DNA from: Dactylosporangium fulvum
GTDB lineage: Bacteria; Actinomycetota; Actinomycetes; Mycobacteriales; Micromonosporaceae
Length of the DNA stretch: 64,000 bases
Direction of reading: 5' to 3'
Assembly: GCF_025137375.1 (NCBI RefSeq)
Contig: NZ_CP073720.1
Coordinates: 6,596,501-6,660,500 of the forward strand
The position numbers and the translations under genes are program-made. Below are positions 42,091 to 50,707 of the stretch, in pieces. The stretch's first letter is position 1, and every line of letters begins with the position of its first letter. The notes under the pieces are model-generated. The model was not told where the DNA came from. It did no database searches and saw only the letters and a program-made list of their open reading frames with translations.

Positions 42091-42221
42091 TATTACCTGT
42101 CCGCCCGGTGACGCCAGCAGCACGATTCGCAGTATCTGCAAGTTCCGCCGAACCACCGCTCAGCGGCGTGGACCGCCGTCCGGCGCTCGCCGTAGCCGCA
42201 TCACTACGCAACGATGGACGG

Positions 42222-45200
42222 ATGCAGGGACGAGTGCGGAAGTGGTTCGCGTGGTCGGTGTTGTCCCGGTCGGCACGCGTCGGATGGACTCTGGTCGGGC
42301 TGGCGATCCTGGTCGTCTGCGTGGCGGCGCCGGTCTGGATCGCGTCGGCGGGCGGTGACGTCAACGCGGCGGCCGGCTGGGCGAACATCCTGGCACTGCC
42401 GATCACCGCGGCGGGCCTGCTGCTCGTCCTGGCCGACCAGCGGCGCGCCCCGGCGGCACCGCGACCGGTCGCATCGGAGCGGCGGCCGTGGATGGCGCCA
42501 CCGCTGGAGCGCATGGTGCTGCGGCCGGAGCTCGGGGCGGAGCTGGTGACGGCCCTGGTCGGCGGCGACCCGGCCGAGGTCGGGCTGACCACCGCCCTGC
42601 GCGGCGCCGGCGGCTTCGGCAAGACCCGCCTGGCCACCTGGATCAGCCACCGCCCGGAGATCCGCGAGCGGTTCCCCGGCGGCCTGCTGTGGGTCACGAT
42701 CGGCCAGGAGGTCCACGGCGCCGACCTGGCCGAGCGCATCAACGACCTCGCGTTCGCGCTGGTCGGCTCGCGCCCCGCCCTGGTCGACCCGGACGCCGCC
42801 GGCGCGGAGCTCGGCCGGCTGCTCGACGAGCACGACCCGGTCCTGCTCGTCCTCGACGACGTGTGGGACGAGGGGCAGCTGCGGCCCTTTCGCTTCGGCG
42901 GGAGCCGGTGCACCCGGCTCGTCACCACCCGCATCCCCGACCTGCTGCCAGCCGGCACGCCGTGCGTCCGCGTCGACGCGATGTCCGGCACGCAGGCCCG
43001 GCAGCTGATCATGGACGGGCTCGCCGGGGTGCCGGCCGCCGAGGCGGACCGGCTGGCCGACCTCGCCGGGCGGTGGCCGCTGCTGCTCAACCTCGTCAAC
43101 GGCGCGTTGCGACGCCGGGCCGCACGGGGGCAGTCGCCGCAGCAAGCGGCCCGGGAGATCGCGGAGCGGCTGCGGGCGGAGGGTCCGGCCGCCTTCGATC
43201 CCGCCCGGCCGGTCGACCGCAGCCAGGCGGTCGCCGCCACCATCGACGCCAGCCTGGCGCTGCTCAGCCCGGCGGACCGGCAGCGCTACCACGACCTCGC
43301 CGTCTTCCCCGAGGACGTCGACATCCCGCTGGACGTGCTGTCCCTGCTGTGGCCGGGCGGCCACGTCGACGCCCTGTGCGAGGAGCTGGCCGGGCTGGGC
43401 CTGGCGAGTGACTACCGGCTCGACGCGCCGGGCCGCCGGCTCGTCCTGCACGACGTGATGCTGGCCCACCTCCGCAACGCCCGCGGCGCCGAGCAGCGGG
43501 CCGCGGTGCACGGACGGCTCGTCGACGCCGCCGCCCGCCTGATCGCCGTGCCGGGCGAGTGGTGGCGGCTGCCGGCGGACGCGCGCCACCTGTGGCGCTA
43601 CCTGCCGTACCACCTCCACGGCGCGGGCCGCCTGGACGAGCTGCGCGACCTCGTGTGCGATCCCCGCTGGATCGAGGCCAAGACCCGGCTCTTCGAGTCG
43701 GTCGTCACCCTCGACGCCGACCTCGCGCTCGTCGAGTCCCCGACCAGCGCCACGCTGCGCCGGGTCCTGGCGCACGCCGCGCACCTGCTCGGGCCGATCG
43801 ACCCGCCCGCGGCCCTCGGCGCGACACTCGCCAGCCGCCTGCACGGCATCCCCGGCCTCGAGGAGGCCGTCGAGCGCTACCGCGACGCGCTGCCCGCACC
43901 GCGGCTGGAGCCGATCTGGCCCCTGCCCGACCTGCACGACCCCACCCAGCACACCGAGCCGGCGGGGCACGTCGGCCCGGTCACCAACTGCGCCTTCTCC
44001 CCCGACGGCAGCCTGCTGGCCACGACGGGGGACGATGCGACGGTACGGCTCTGGCGCGTCCCCGACGGCACCCAGCGGTCGCTGCTCATCGGGCACACCG
44101 CGCCGATCTACGGCTGCGCGTTCTCACCCGACGGCACGCTGCTCGCCACCGCCGGCAACGACGGCACGGTGCGACTCTGGCAGGTCCGCGACGGCAGCCA
44201 GCGCACCCAACTAGCCGGTCATGCGTCCTCCGCTTCGCTCCGGCCGCCCGGCCTCCGCCCTGAGCCCATGATGACCGGCCCCTCCGCTTCGCTCCGGACC
44301 GGTCATGCCGGCGCCGTCACGCGGTGCGCGTTCTCCCCCGACGGCACGGTGCTCGCGACCGCCGGGGTCGACGCGACGGTACGGCTGTGGCGCGTCGCCG
44401 ACGGCGCCCCGCTGGCCGTGCTGACCGGGCACACCGACGAGGTCAACGGCTGCACCTTCGCCCCCGACGGCACGCTGCTCGCCACGACGAGCAACGACAC
44501 CACGGTCCGCGTCTGGCAGGTCGGCGACGGCAGCACCCGCGCCGTGCTGACCGGCCACACCGGCACCGTCCACGAGTGCGCGTTCTCACCCGACGGCGCC
44601 CTGCTGGCCACGACGAGCGAGGACGGTACCGTCCGGCTGTGGCGGACCGCCGACGGCCGCGTCCACGGCGTGCTGCCGGGGCAGATGTGCGGCTGCGCCT
44701 TCTCCCCGGACGGCACGCTGCTCGCGACCGCCGCGCTCGACCGCACGGCACGGCTGTGGGACGTGGCGACCCTGACCGAGCGGGCGCAACTGCGCGGCCA
44801 CACCGCGCGGCTGGTGCTCGGCTGCGCGTTCAACGCCGACGGCACGCTGCTCGCGACCACCAGCGTCGACGGGACGGCCCGGCTGTGGGACGTGGCGACC
44901 GGCACCGAGCGCGCCGTCCTGACCGGCAGCACCGACTGGGCGGTCGGCTGCGCGTTCTCCCCCGACGGCACGATGCTGGCCGTCGCCAAGGGTGACGCGA
45001 CGGTACGGCTGTGGGGCGTCCCCGACCGCACCCCGCTGGGCGTGCTGACCGGCGACGGCAGCTGGCTGGACAGCTGCGCGTTCTCCCCCGACGGCCGGCT
45101 CGTGGCCGCCGCCGGCTGGGATCGGGCGGTCCGCGTGTGGCAGGTCCCCGAGAACGTGCCGCACGCCGCGCTCACCGGCCACACCGGCCGCGTCACGTGC

Positions 45201-45854
45201 TGCGCGTTCTCCCCCGACGGCACGACCGTGGCGACCGCCGGCTGGGACCGGACCGTGCGGCTGTGGCAGGCGGAGACCGGCACCGAGCTCGCGACCCTGA
45301 CCGGCCACACCGGCGTCATCTGGGGTTGCGCGTTCTCCCCGGACGGCGCGTTGCTGGCCACGTCCGGCGACGACCGTACCGTCCGGGTGTGGCGCACGTC
45401 CGACGGCGCCCCGCGCTGGGTCCTGCCGCACAGCCGCGGCGCCGGCACGTGCCCGTTCTCCCCCGACGGCACGCTGCTGGCCAGCTGCGACGAGCAGGAG
45501 CTGCGACTGTGGGACGTGGCGACCGGCACGCCGAGGCGCGTGCTGAGCGGCCACACCGGCTTCATCTTCCAGGCGGCCTTCTCCCCGGACGGCGCGCTCA
45601 TCGCCACCACCGGCAACGACAGCACGGTGCGGGTCTGGCAGGTGTCGTCGGGCCGGTGCGTGTGCGCGCTGCGGCTGGCCGGCCCGGTGGAGGGCGTGGC
45701 GTGGCACCCCGACGGCACCACGATCTGCGCCGTCGGCGGCGCCGGCATCTACCTGCTCACCCTGCACACGGCTCAGCCGTCCGGCGACCGCGCCCGGCCG
45801 GCGGCGTTCGCCGCCGAGAGCGCCACGCGGGACTTCTTCCCGGGCGACCGATGA
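42222..45854 (+). CDS. Membrane-anchored STAND (NB-ARC) ATPase with 14 WD40 repeats
   Basis: A 1210-residue protein starting at ATG 42222. Two N-terminal membrane helices lie at about 21-42 and 52-71. The NB-ARC part has a P-loop LRGAGGFGKTRLA (K134), Walker B VLLVLDDVWD, sensor RLVTTRIP, and GRWPLLLNLVNGAL (the GLPLA equivalent). A helical domain with a winged-helix look follows. The C-terminal half holds 14 WD40 repeats, each with CAFSPDG-type turns and ending VRLW or similar. Fourteen equals two seven-bladed propellers, as in Apaf-1-like proteins. Such proteins are signal-activated switches; bacterial members serve in signalling or phage defence. An 84-bp insertion lies between repeats 2 and 3. 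Confidence 0.92.
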   Translation: MQGRVRKWFAWSVLSRSARVGWTLVGLAILVVCVAAPVWIASAGGDVNAAAGWANILALPITAAGLLLVLADQRRAPAAPRPVASERRPWMAPPLERMVLRPELGAELVTALVGGDPAEVGLTTALRGAGGFGKTRLATWISHRPEIRERFPGGLLWVTIGQEVHGADLAERINDLAFALVGSRPALVDPDAAGAELGRLLDEHDPVLLVLDDVWDEGQLRPFRFGGSRCTRLVTTRIPDLLPAGTPCVRVDAMSGTQARQLIMDGLAGVPAAEADRLADLAGRWPLLLNLVNGALRRRAARGQSPQQAAREIAERLRAEGPAAFDPARPVDRSQAVAATIDASLALLSPADRQRYHDLAVFPEDVDIPLDVLSLLWPGGHVDALCEELAGLGLASDYRLDAPGRRLVLHDVMLAHLRNARGAEQRAAVHGRLVDAAARLIAVPGEWWRLPADARHLWRYLPYHLHGAGRLDELRDLVCDPRWIEAKTRLFESVVTLDADLALVESPTSATLRRVLAHAAHLLGPIDPPAALGATLASRLHGIPGLEEAVERYRDALPAPRLEPIWPLPDLHDPTQHTEPAGHVGPVTNCAFSPDGSLLATTGDDATVRLWRVPDGTQRSLLIGHTAPIYGCAFSPDGTLLATAGNDGTVRLWQVRDGSQRTQLAGHASSASLRPPGLRPEPMMTGPSASLRTGHAGAVTRCAFSPDGTVLATAGVDATVRLWRVADGAPLAVLTGHTDEVNGCTFAPDGTLLATTSNDTTVRVWQVGDGSTRAVLTGHTGTVHECAFSPDGALLATTSEDGTVRLWRTADGRVHGVLPGQMCGCAFSPDGTLLATAALDRTARLWDVATLTERAQLRGHTARLVLGCAFNADGTLLATTSVDGTARLWDVATGTERAVLTGSTDWAVGCAFSPDGTMLAVAKGDATVRLWGVPDRTPLGVLTGDGSWLDSCAFSPDGRLVAAAGWDRAVRVWQVPENVPHAALTGHTGRVTCCAFSPDGTTVATAGWDRTVRLWQAETGTELATLTGHTGVIWGCAFSPDGALLATSGDDRTVRVWRTSDGAPRWVLPHSRGAGTCPFSPDGTLLASCDEQELRLWDVATGTPRRVLSGHTGFIFQAAFSPDGALIATTGNDSTVRVWQVSSGRCVCALRLAGPVEGVAWHPDGTTICAVGGAGIYLLTLHTAQPSGDRARPAAFAAESATRDFFPGDR
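44215..44308. repeat. 84-bp in-frame insertion in the WD40 region, flanked by 10-bp direct repeats
   Basis: CCGGTCATGC occurs at 44215-44224 and 44299-44308. Between them CCTCCGCTTCGCTCCGG occurs twice (44227-44243 and 44281-44297). The insertion adds 28 residues (ASSASLRPPGLRPEP onward) between GH of repeat 2 and AGAV of repeat 3, where all other repeats join directly. Confidence 0.8.
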
Positions 45855-45903
45855 GTTCCGCCGCGGTGTGGCGGCGGCATGTTCACCAGCTGAGGACACG
45901 GCG

Positions 45904-45936
45904 GGACCCGGGCTCCCTCGTGGGAGGCCCGGGTCC
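45904..45936. terminator. Bidirectional hairpin terminator
   Basis: Arms 45904-45917 and 45922-45936 (GGACCCGGGCTCCC) pair with one bulged G around a TCGT loop. It sits between the convergent STAND gene and the membrane protein gene at 45951. Confidence 0.8.
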
Positions 45937-45950
45937 GGGGTCGTGACGGG

Positions 45951-46607
45951 TCAGGCGTCGACGAGTTCCTTGCCGTTCTCCTTGCCGTTGGTCCGCTCGG
46001 GAACCGCGAAGCCCTTCGTGCCCGGGGTGGCGGCGGCGTGGACCAGGCCGGCGACACCGAGCAGGAACAGCAGGCCCGAGGCGATGTACGCCACCAGCGC
46101 GGCCTGGGCGGCCTTCGCACCGAACTCGCTGAAGCCGTACGAGGTCAGCAGCAGCCCCCGCAGGGTCTCGCCCTTGAACACCGTCTCCCGCTGCGCGGTC
46201 ACGTCGGCAAGCTGCTTCTGCAGGTCCGCCAGCGCCGGGTCGTTCGCCTGCTGCGCGGCGGTGACCTTCGCCCGCAGTTCGGTCTGCACGTCACCGAGCT
46301 GGGCGTACGTCTTGCCACCGGCCATCGTCTTCAGGTGCAGCCCGATGAACTCGTTGGCGTAGCACTCGGCCTGCTTGCCGGTCGTCAACGGCTGGCCCGC
46401 GTACTCGACCAGGCACGCCGACTTGCGCTCCTCGGCCGTCAGGGTGTCGGCGCTCTTGAACGTGATCTGCTGCTGGCCCAACTGGCTGGTGACGTAGTCG
46501 TTGGCGAAGTTCGCGTTGGTCGTCAGCACGATCCCGGCGACCAGCAGCAGTCCGGCGAGCACGATCCCGCCGAGGCCGACCAGGATGTCGAGGGTCTTGC
46601 GCTTCAT
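45951..46607 (-). CDS. Two-helix membrane protein of unknown function
   Basis: A 218-residue protein starting at ATG 46607. Helix 1 is ILVGLGGIVLAGLLLVAGIV, and helix 2 is AALVAYIASGLLFLLGVAGL. Between them, an extracytoplasmic region of about 130 residues has two Cys (SACLVEY and AECYANE) that may form a disulfide, and a coiled coil (about residues 97-130). The C-terminus is charged. Proteins of this plan occur in many actinomycetes without a known role. Confidence 0.7.
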   Translation of the reverse strand: MKRKTLDILVGLGGIVLAGLLLVAGIVLTTNANFANDYVTSQLGQQQITFKSADTLTAEERKSACLVEYAGQPLTTGKQAECYANEFIGLHLKTMAGGKTYAQLGDVQTELRAKVTAAQQANDPALADLQKQLADVTAQRETVFKGETLRGLLLTSYGFSEFGAKAAQAALVAYIASGLLFLLGVAGLVHAAATPGTKGFAVPERTNGKENGKELVDA

Positions 46608-46866
46608 GGGAGTGTCCTTCTGACTCGGCGGTGCCTGGGGTGGTTTCGCGTTGCACCATGAGCGTGCGCCACCTGGCACGTCGCACTGCAGAGGACAACC
46701 ACCCGAGTCGACGGGACCAACGGCCCGGCGGGGGCGGGACCTTGGCACCCACCCGGCGTCAGTGCGCCGGCTGCTTCCCGTATCCCGCGCCGTGCCGAAG
46801 CCCGACAGTCATAGCACACCGGTCCGACTTGACCATGGGGCGGATCCGCGCGATAGCGTTCGCGGC

Positions 46867-47619
46867 ATGAACGGGCGCTCGTCACGGTCCTTCGACCGGA
46901 TCGCCGACCGCTACGACGACCGGCGCGGCGGAGCCGAGCGTGCGGTCGTCCTCGCCGCCGAGATCCAGCCGTGGCTGGTCCCCGGCACGGTGCTCGAGGT
47001 CGGCGTCGGCACCGGGATCGTCTCCGCCGCCCTGCGGGCGCTCGGGGTCACCGTCGTCGGCGTCGACCTGTCCGCCGGCATGCTCCGCCACGCCCGGCAG
47101 CGGCTCGGGCCGACCGTCGCGCGGGCCGACGCCACCGCGCTGCCGGTCGCCGACAACGCGGTGGACAACGTCGTCTTCGTCACCGCGCTGCACGCCATCG
47201 GCGACGTCTACGGTGCGCTCGCCGAGGCCGCCCGCGTCGTGCGGCCCGGCGGGCGGGTGGTGGCCGTGCACGGCATCCCGCGCCGGACCCCGGACGACGA
47301 CCTGACCACCGCCGTGGCGCCGCTCGGCCCGCTGCGCGACGACCGGCCGGACACGGCGGCGACGCTCGACGGCGCCGCTTCCGCCGCCGACCTGAGCCCG
47401 GCGGGGGTGGCCTGGGTGGCGTCGACCGGTTTCGCCGAGTCCCCGAACGAGTTCGCCAAGAGCATCGAAGAGCGCCTGTGGTCGTACCTGTGGAACGTCG
47501 ACGACACCACCTGGCGCACCGTCGTCACCCCGGTGATCGACCGGCTCCGTGCGCTGTCCGACCCGGACCGCCCCCGCGAGTACCGCCTCTCCCCTCGCCT
47601 GGTCGCCTACCAGGCATAG
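46867..47619 (+). CDS. Class I SAM-dependent methyltransferase (UbiE/Methyltransf_11 type)
   Basis: A 250-residue methyltransferase. It begins with FDRIADRYDDRRGGAERAVV. The SAM-binding motif I is VLEVGVGTGIVSAALRALG, motif II is VVGVDLSAGMLRHARQRL, and ADATALPVADNAVDNVVFV follows. The substrate is unknown. It stands alone; the 259-bp gap upstream is shared with the membrane protein gene at 45951 and shows no clear element. Confidence 0.88.
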   Translation: MNGRSSRSFDRIADRYDDRRGGAERAVVLAAEIQPWLVPGTVLEVGVGTGIVSAALRALGVTVVGVDLSAGMLRHARQRLGPTVARADATALPVADNAVDNVVFVTALHAIGDVYGALAEAARVVRPGGRVVAVHGIPRRTPDDDLTTAVAPLGPLRDDRPDTAATLDGAASAADLSPAGVAWVASTGFAESPNEFAKSIEERLWSYLWNVDDTTWRTVVTPVIDRLRALSDPDRPREYRLSPRLVAYQA

Positions 47620-47646
47620 GAACCGGCGGACCTCGGTGGACGTCGC

Positions 47647-47970
47647 TCAGCGGACGGCCATCTCGCCCAGTTCCGACCAGCCGGTCTGGTCGGTCTTCAC
47701 GTTGACGATGCGTGGCGTCTCGGCCAGGTGCGACGGCAGGGTCTGCTGAGCGGCGCGGAAGTGGGCCGAGGTGACGTGCTCGACACCGGCCTCGTCGTCG
47801 CGGAACGCCTCCACGAGGACGTATTCGGTGGGGTCGTCCAGGCTGCGCGACCAGTCGAACCACAGGCACCCGGGCTCGGCGCGGGTCGCCGCCGTGAAGT
47901 CGGCGACGATCTCCGACCAGCGGTCGGCGTCCTCGGGGCGGACCTTGAACTTGGCGCAGATGAAGATCAC
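47647..47970 (-). CDS. Antibiotic-biosynthesis-type monooxygenase (ABM/YgiN-like)
   Basis: A 107-residue single-domain ABM protein. It starts MIFICAKFKVRPEDADRWSE and carries RAEPGCLWFDWSRSLDDPTE and EYVLVEAFRDDEAGVEHVTS with the conserved His-x-x-Ser-x-His region, and ends in a beta strand. Relatives act as cofactor-free oxygenases on quinols or as binding proteins. It is convergent with the methyltransferase gene 27 bp away. Confidence 0.9.
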   Translation of the reverse strand: MIFICAKFKVRPEDADRWSEIVADFTAATRAEPGCLWFDWSRSLDDPTEYVLVEAFRDDEAGVEHVTSAHFRAAQQTLPSHLAETPRIVNVKTDQTGWSELGEMAVR

Positions 47971-48048
47971 GATGCTCCCTTCGGGAAGACCTGACCGGCT
48001 CAGCCTAGGGCGGCGGCGGTGCCGCCGCCCCGGTGAACGCGTCGATGA

Positions 48049-49821
48049 TCAAGAAGCGCCGGGTCGGCGGACGTCCCAGAGCCACACGTCCGCGACGTGG
48101 CGCCCGGGTCCGAAGAGCTGGTCGGCCGTCTGCCGCACGGCCTCGCTGTTGCCGTGCTGGTCGGCGAGGACGGCGGTCGTGGCGCCCCAGTAGTCGACGT
48201 CGACGCGCGCCTGGGCCTGCTGGTCCGGGGTCACCTGCGGCACGGTCCCGTCGTTGGCGACGCCGGACAGCAGGCTGAGCGTCGGCGGGTACGACGGGCC
48301 GAACATCGCGTGCCGCTCCGGGTGATTGGGGTCCGGGGCGAGGAAGTAGCCGCCGACGATCTTGAATTCGAGGTTCGCCGTGGTCGCCCAGCGCATCGCG
48401 TCGAGCTGCTCCCACCAGCCGCCGGGCAACGTGACGACCGTCGCCGACTTCGGCAGGTGCTCCCGCCACTGGCCGCTGCTGAAGAACACCGGCACCGGAG
48501 CCCGGTCGTTCGCCGGTTGTGGCGTCGGCACGAGCGGGACGAGCGCCACGGTCAGCGCCACCGCCCACAGGATCGGGGCAGCCGGCTGTGCCGGCCCGGC
48601 CTCCTCCCCCTCCCCGGCGGGCTCCGGCCGCCGGTCGATGAACTGCTCGACGACCAGCGCGATGAGCACCCCGACGAGTGGCGTCATGACGAGCGCCAGC
48701 CGGGTCGGCACCACGGAGTCGAAGAGCGGCAGGTCGTCGAACCACTGCCACGGGCCGTGCCACGTGGTCTCCTCGCCCTTGTAGCGGACGACGCTGCCGA
48801 GCGAGAGGATGCCGAACACGACGGCGGTGATCACCAGCGCGCGGGCCGCCCGGTGCCGCCACATCGCCACCGCCGCGGCGACGAGGAGCCCCAGCAGCGG
48901 CCAGCCGAAGAAGGTGTTCTCCTCGGTGGCGCCGCCCATCTTATCGATGCGGGCCGGGTCGCCGACGATCGAGCGGCGGCTGAACTCGGTGAACGATCCC
49001 AGGTCGCTGCTGAACCCGCGGACGAACTCGGGCAACCCGTGGTAGGCCTGCGGCCCGGCGAACTGGTGCCACAGCGGGTAGGCCAGGACCACCCCGGCGG
49101 CGAGCGCGGTGACGCCGAGCGTGGGCAGCGCCACCCTGGCCGCCGGCAGCATCTCGCGCGGCGGCAGATAGGCGACCAGGAACACGGCCAGCGCGCACGC
49201 GGCGAGGAAGAGGATCTCCTCGTTGATGAAGCACTGGTAGACCACCAGCGCGGCGAACACCAGCCCGCGCCGGACCGCCGGGCCGGGCTCCCGCAGCCGG
49301 ATCACCATCCGCACGATGAACGGGATCAGGAACTGCCCGGCGATGTTGGGGTGGCCGGTGATCTGGGAGACCATCGCCGGGCCGAAGCCGCAGAACAGCG
49401 CGCCGACGTAGGCCGCCGCCTTCGAGGACACCACGTCGCGGGAGAGCACGAAGTACCAGGCGGTGGCGGTGCCGGCGAGTGCCAGGGTGCTGATGATCGC
49501 AAACGTGACACCCGCACCGAAGAGCAGCGTGACGGGGCTGAGCGGGATGGCGAGGCCGAGGATGGACGTGTTCGCCATGAGGTTGACGCCGAGCGGAGCG
49601 TTGAGCTCGTCGGTGAAGATCGGCGACTCGCCGTGGCTGATGGCGTCCGCGGCGTGCGTGAGCGCCCACTCGAAGAAGGTCTGGTCCTGGCTATTGTCAG
49701 AGAGCATCCGCGTCTGCGGGTCCTGCCACAGGTTCATCAGGAGCACCACCGCGAAGACGAGGTAACTCGCCACGGCGATCAGATCGAACGTGTGCGCACG
49801 GAGCCTTTCGCCGATTTTCAC
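48049..49821 (-). CDS. Large polytopic membrane protein with C-terminal soluble domain (paralogue 2)
   Basis: A 590-residue membrane protein sharing plan and sequence with the one at 37745. Both have a DELNAPLGVNLMANTSILGL or NELNAPVGVNAMANTTMLGL loop, FINEE in the middle, and a C-terminal part ending WLWDVRRP or WLWDLRGR. It starts at GTG 49821. About 11-12 helices are visible. Such proteins resemble GT-C-like glycosyltransferases; no metal or sugar site is certain. It is divergent from a methyltransferase gene, which might point to a shared envelope glycan role. Confidence 0.7.
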   Translation of the reverse strand: MKIGERLRAHTFDLIAVASYLVFAVVLLMNLWQDPQTRMLSDNSQDQTFFEWALTHAADAISHGESPIFTDELNAPLGVNLMANTSILGLAIPLSPVTLLFGAGVTFAIISTLALAGTATAWYFVLSRDVVSSKAAAYVGALFCGFGPAMVSQITGHPNIAGQFLIPFIVRMVIRLREPGPAVRRGLVFAALVVYQCFINEEILFLAACALAVFLVAYLPPREMLPAARVALPTLGVTALAAGVVLAYPLWHQFAGPQAYHGLPEFVRGFSSDLGSFTEFSRRSIVGDPARIDKMGGATEENTFFGWPLLGLLVAAAVAMWRHRAARALVITAVVFGILSLGSVVRYKGEETTWHGPWQWFDDLPLFDSVVPTRLALVMTPLVGVLIALVVEQFIDRRPEPAGEGEEAGPAQPAAPILWAVALTVALVPLVPTPQPANDRAPVPVFFSSGQWREHLPKSATVVTLPGGWWEQLDAMRWATTANLEFKIVGGYFLAPDPNHPERHAMFGPSYPPTLSLLSGVANDGTVPQVTPDQQAQARVDVDYWGATTAVLADQHGNSEAVRQTADQLFGPGRHVADVWLWDVRRPGAS

Positions 49822-49966
49822 GGCTCACACGATAAAGGGGTGGGCCCATGCAACGGCACTCTGGCTCACGGTCATCGATGCCTATAAACTACCTCAGTTC
49901 CGGCTAACATGATCCAGAATTCACCGGAACCATTCACCGGGACCACGAGCGACCGAGGGGTGAGCC

Positions 49967-50707
49967 GTGCCGAACACGGACGACCGCAGTCCGACTACCG
50001 GAATCCTCGGCGACCAGCACGTCCAGTCCGAGGTCCTCGAAGGTCTCGCCATGGCGAAGAACCACCGGCGGTGGTTCGTGGCGTTCGCGACGCCCTACCT
50101 GGGCGACGACCCGATCGAGGTCAGCGCCGGGCTGGGGGACTACGCGGCGGAGTGGCTGGAACACGCTCCGCGCATGACGCTGACCGAGGCCGATCCGGGC
50201 CGGTTGCTCGCGCTCAAGGAGCGGTTCTCCGCCAACCACGAGGTCACGATCCGTGAGCTGATGTTGCCCAGCGACGAGACGGGCGGCCACAGCGCCGCGA
50301 TCTCGTACAACGTGCTGGAGCACATCGAGGACGACATCGGCGCGCTGCGCACGATGCGCTCGCTCGTGCGGCCGGGTGGCCATGTGGTCGTCGTCGTGCC
50401 GGCGTTCCCGTTCGCGATGGGTCCGGCCGACATCGCCACCGGGCACGTCCGGCGGTACACGCGCAAGACGATGCGCATCGCGCTGACCCGCGCCGGGTTG
50501 GAGATCGAGAAGTTGCACTACGCCAACTCGCTCGGCCTGATCGGCTACTACGTCTCCACCTGTCTGCTCAGGCAGCTGCCGGGCCCCGGGCCGATGGTCA
50601 AGTTCTACGACTCGACCGTCGCCCCGGTGACCCGGCTGATGGAGCGGGTCGTGCGACCGCCGTTCGGCCAGTCCGTCATCGCGATCGCACGCCGCCCGGT
50701 CAACTGA
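49967..50707 (+). CDS. SAM-dependent methyltransferase
   Basis: A 246-residue methyltransferase from GTG 49967, with GAGGGG 6 nt upstream. Motif I is degenerate (IEVSAGLGDYAAEWLEH), but TLTEADPGRLLALKERF, ISYNVLEHIEDDIGALRTM and LVRPGGHVVVVVPAF are clear. The C-terminal part has IGYYVSTCLLRQLPGP, seen in methyltransferases that accompany glycosyltransferases. It ends 8 bp into the end of the convergent GH30 gene. Confidence 0.85.
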   Translation: MPNTDDRSPTTGILGDQHVQSEVLEGLAMAKNHRRWFVAFATPYLGDDPIEVSAGLGDYAAEWLEHAPRMTLTEADPGRLLALKERFSANHEVTIRELMLPSDETGGHSAAISYNVLEHIEDDIGALRTMRSLVRPGGHVVVVVPAFPFAMGPADIATGHVRRYTRKTMRIALTRAGLEIEKLHYANSLGLIGYYVSTCLLRQLPGPGPMVKFYDSTVAPVTRLMERVVRPPFGQSVIAIARRPVN

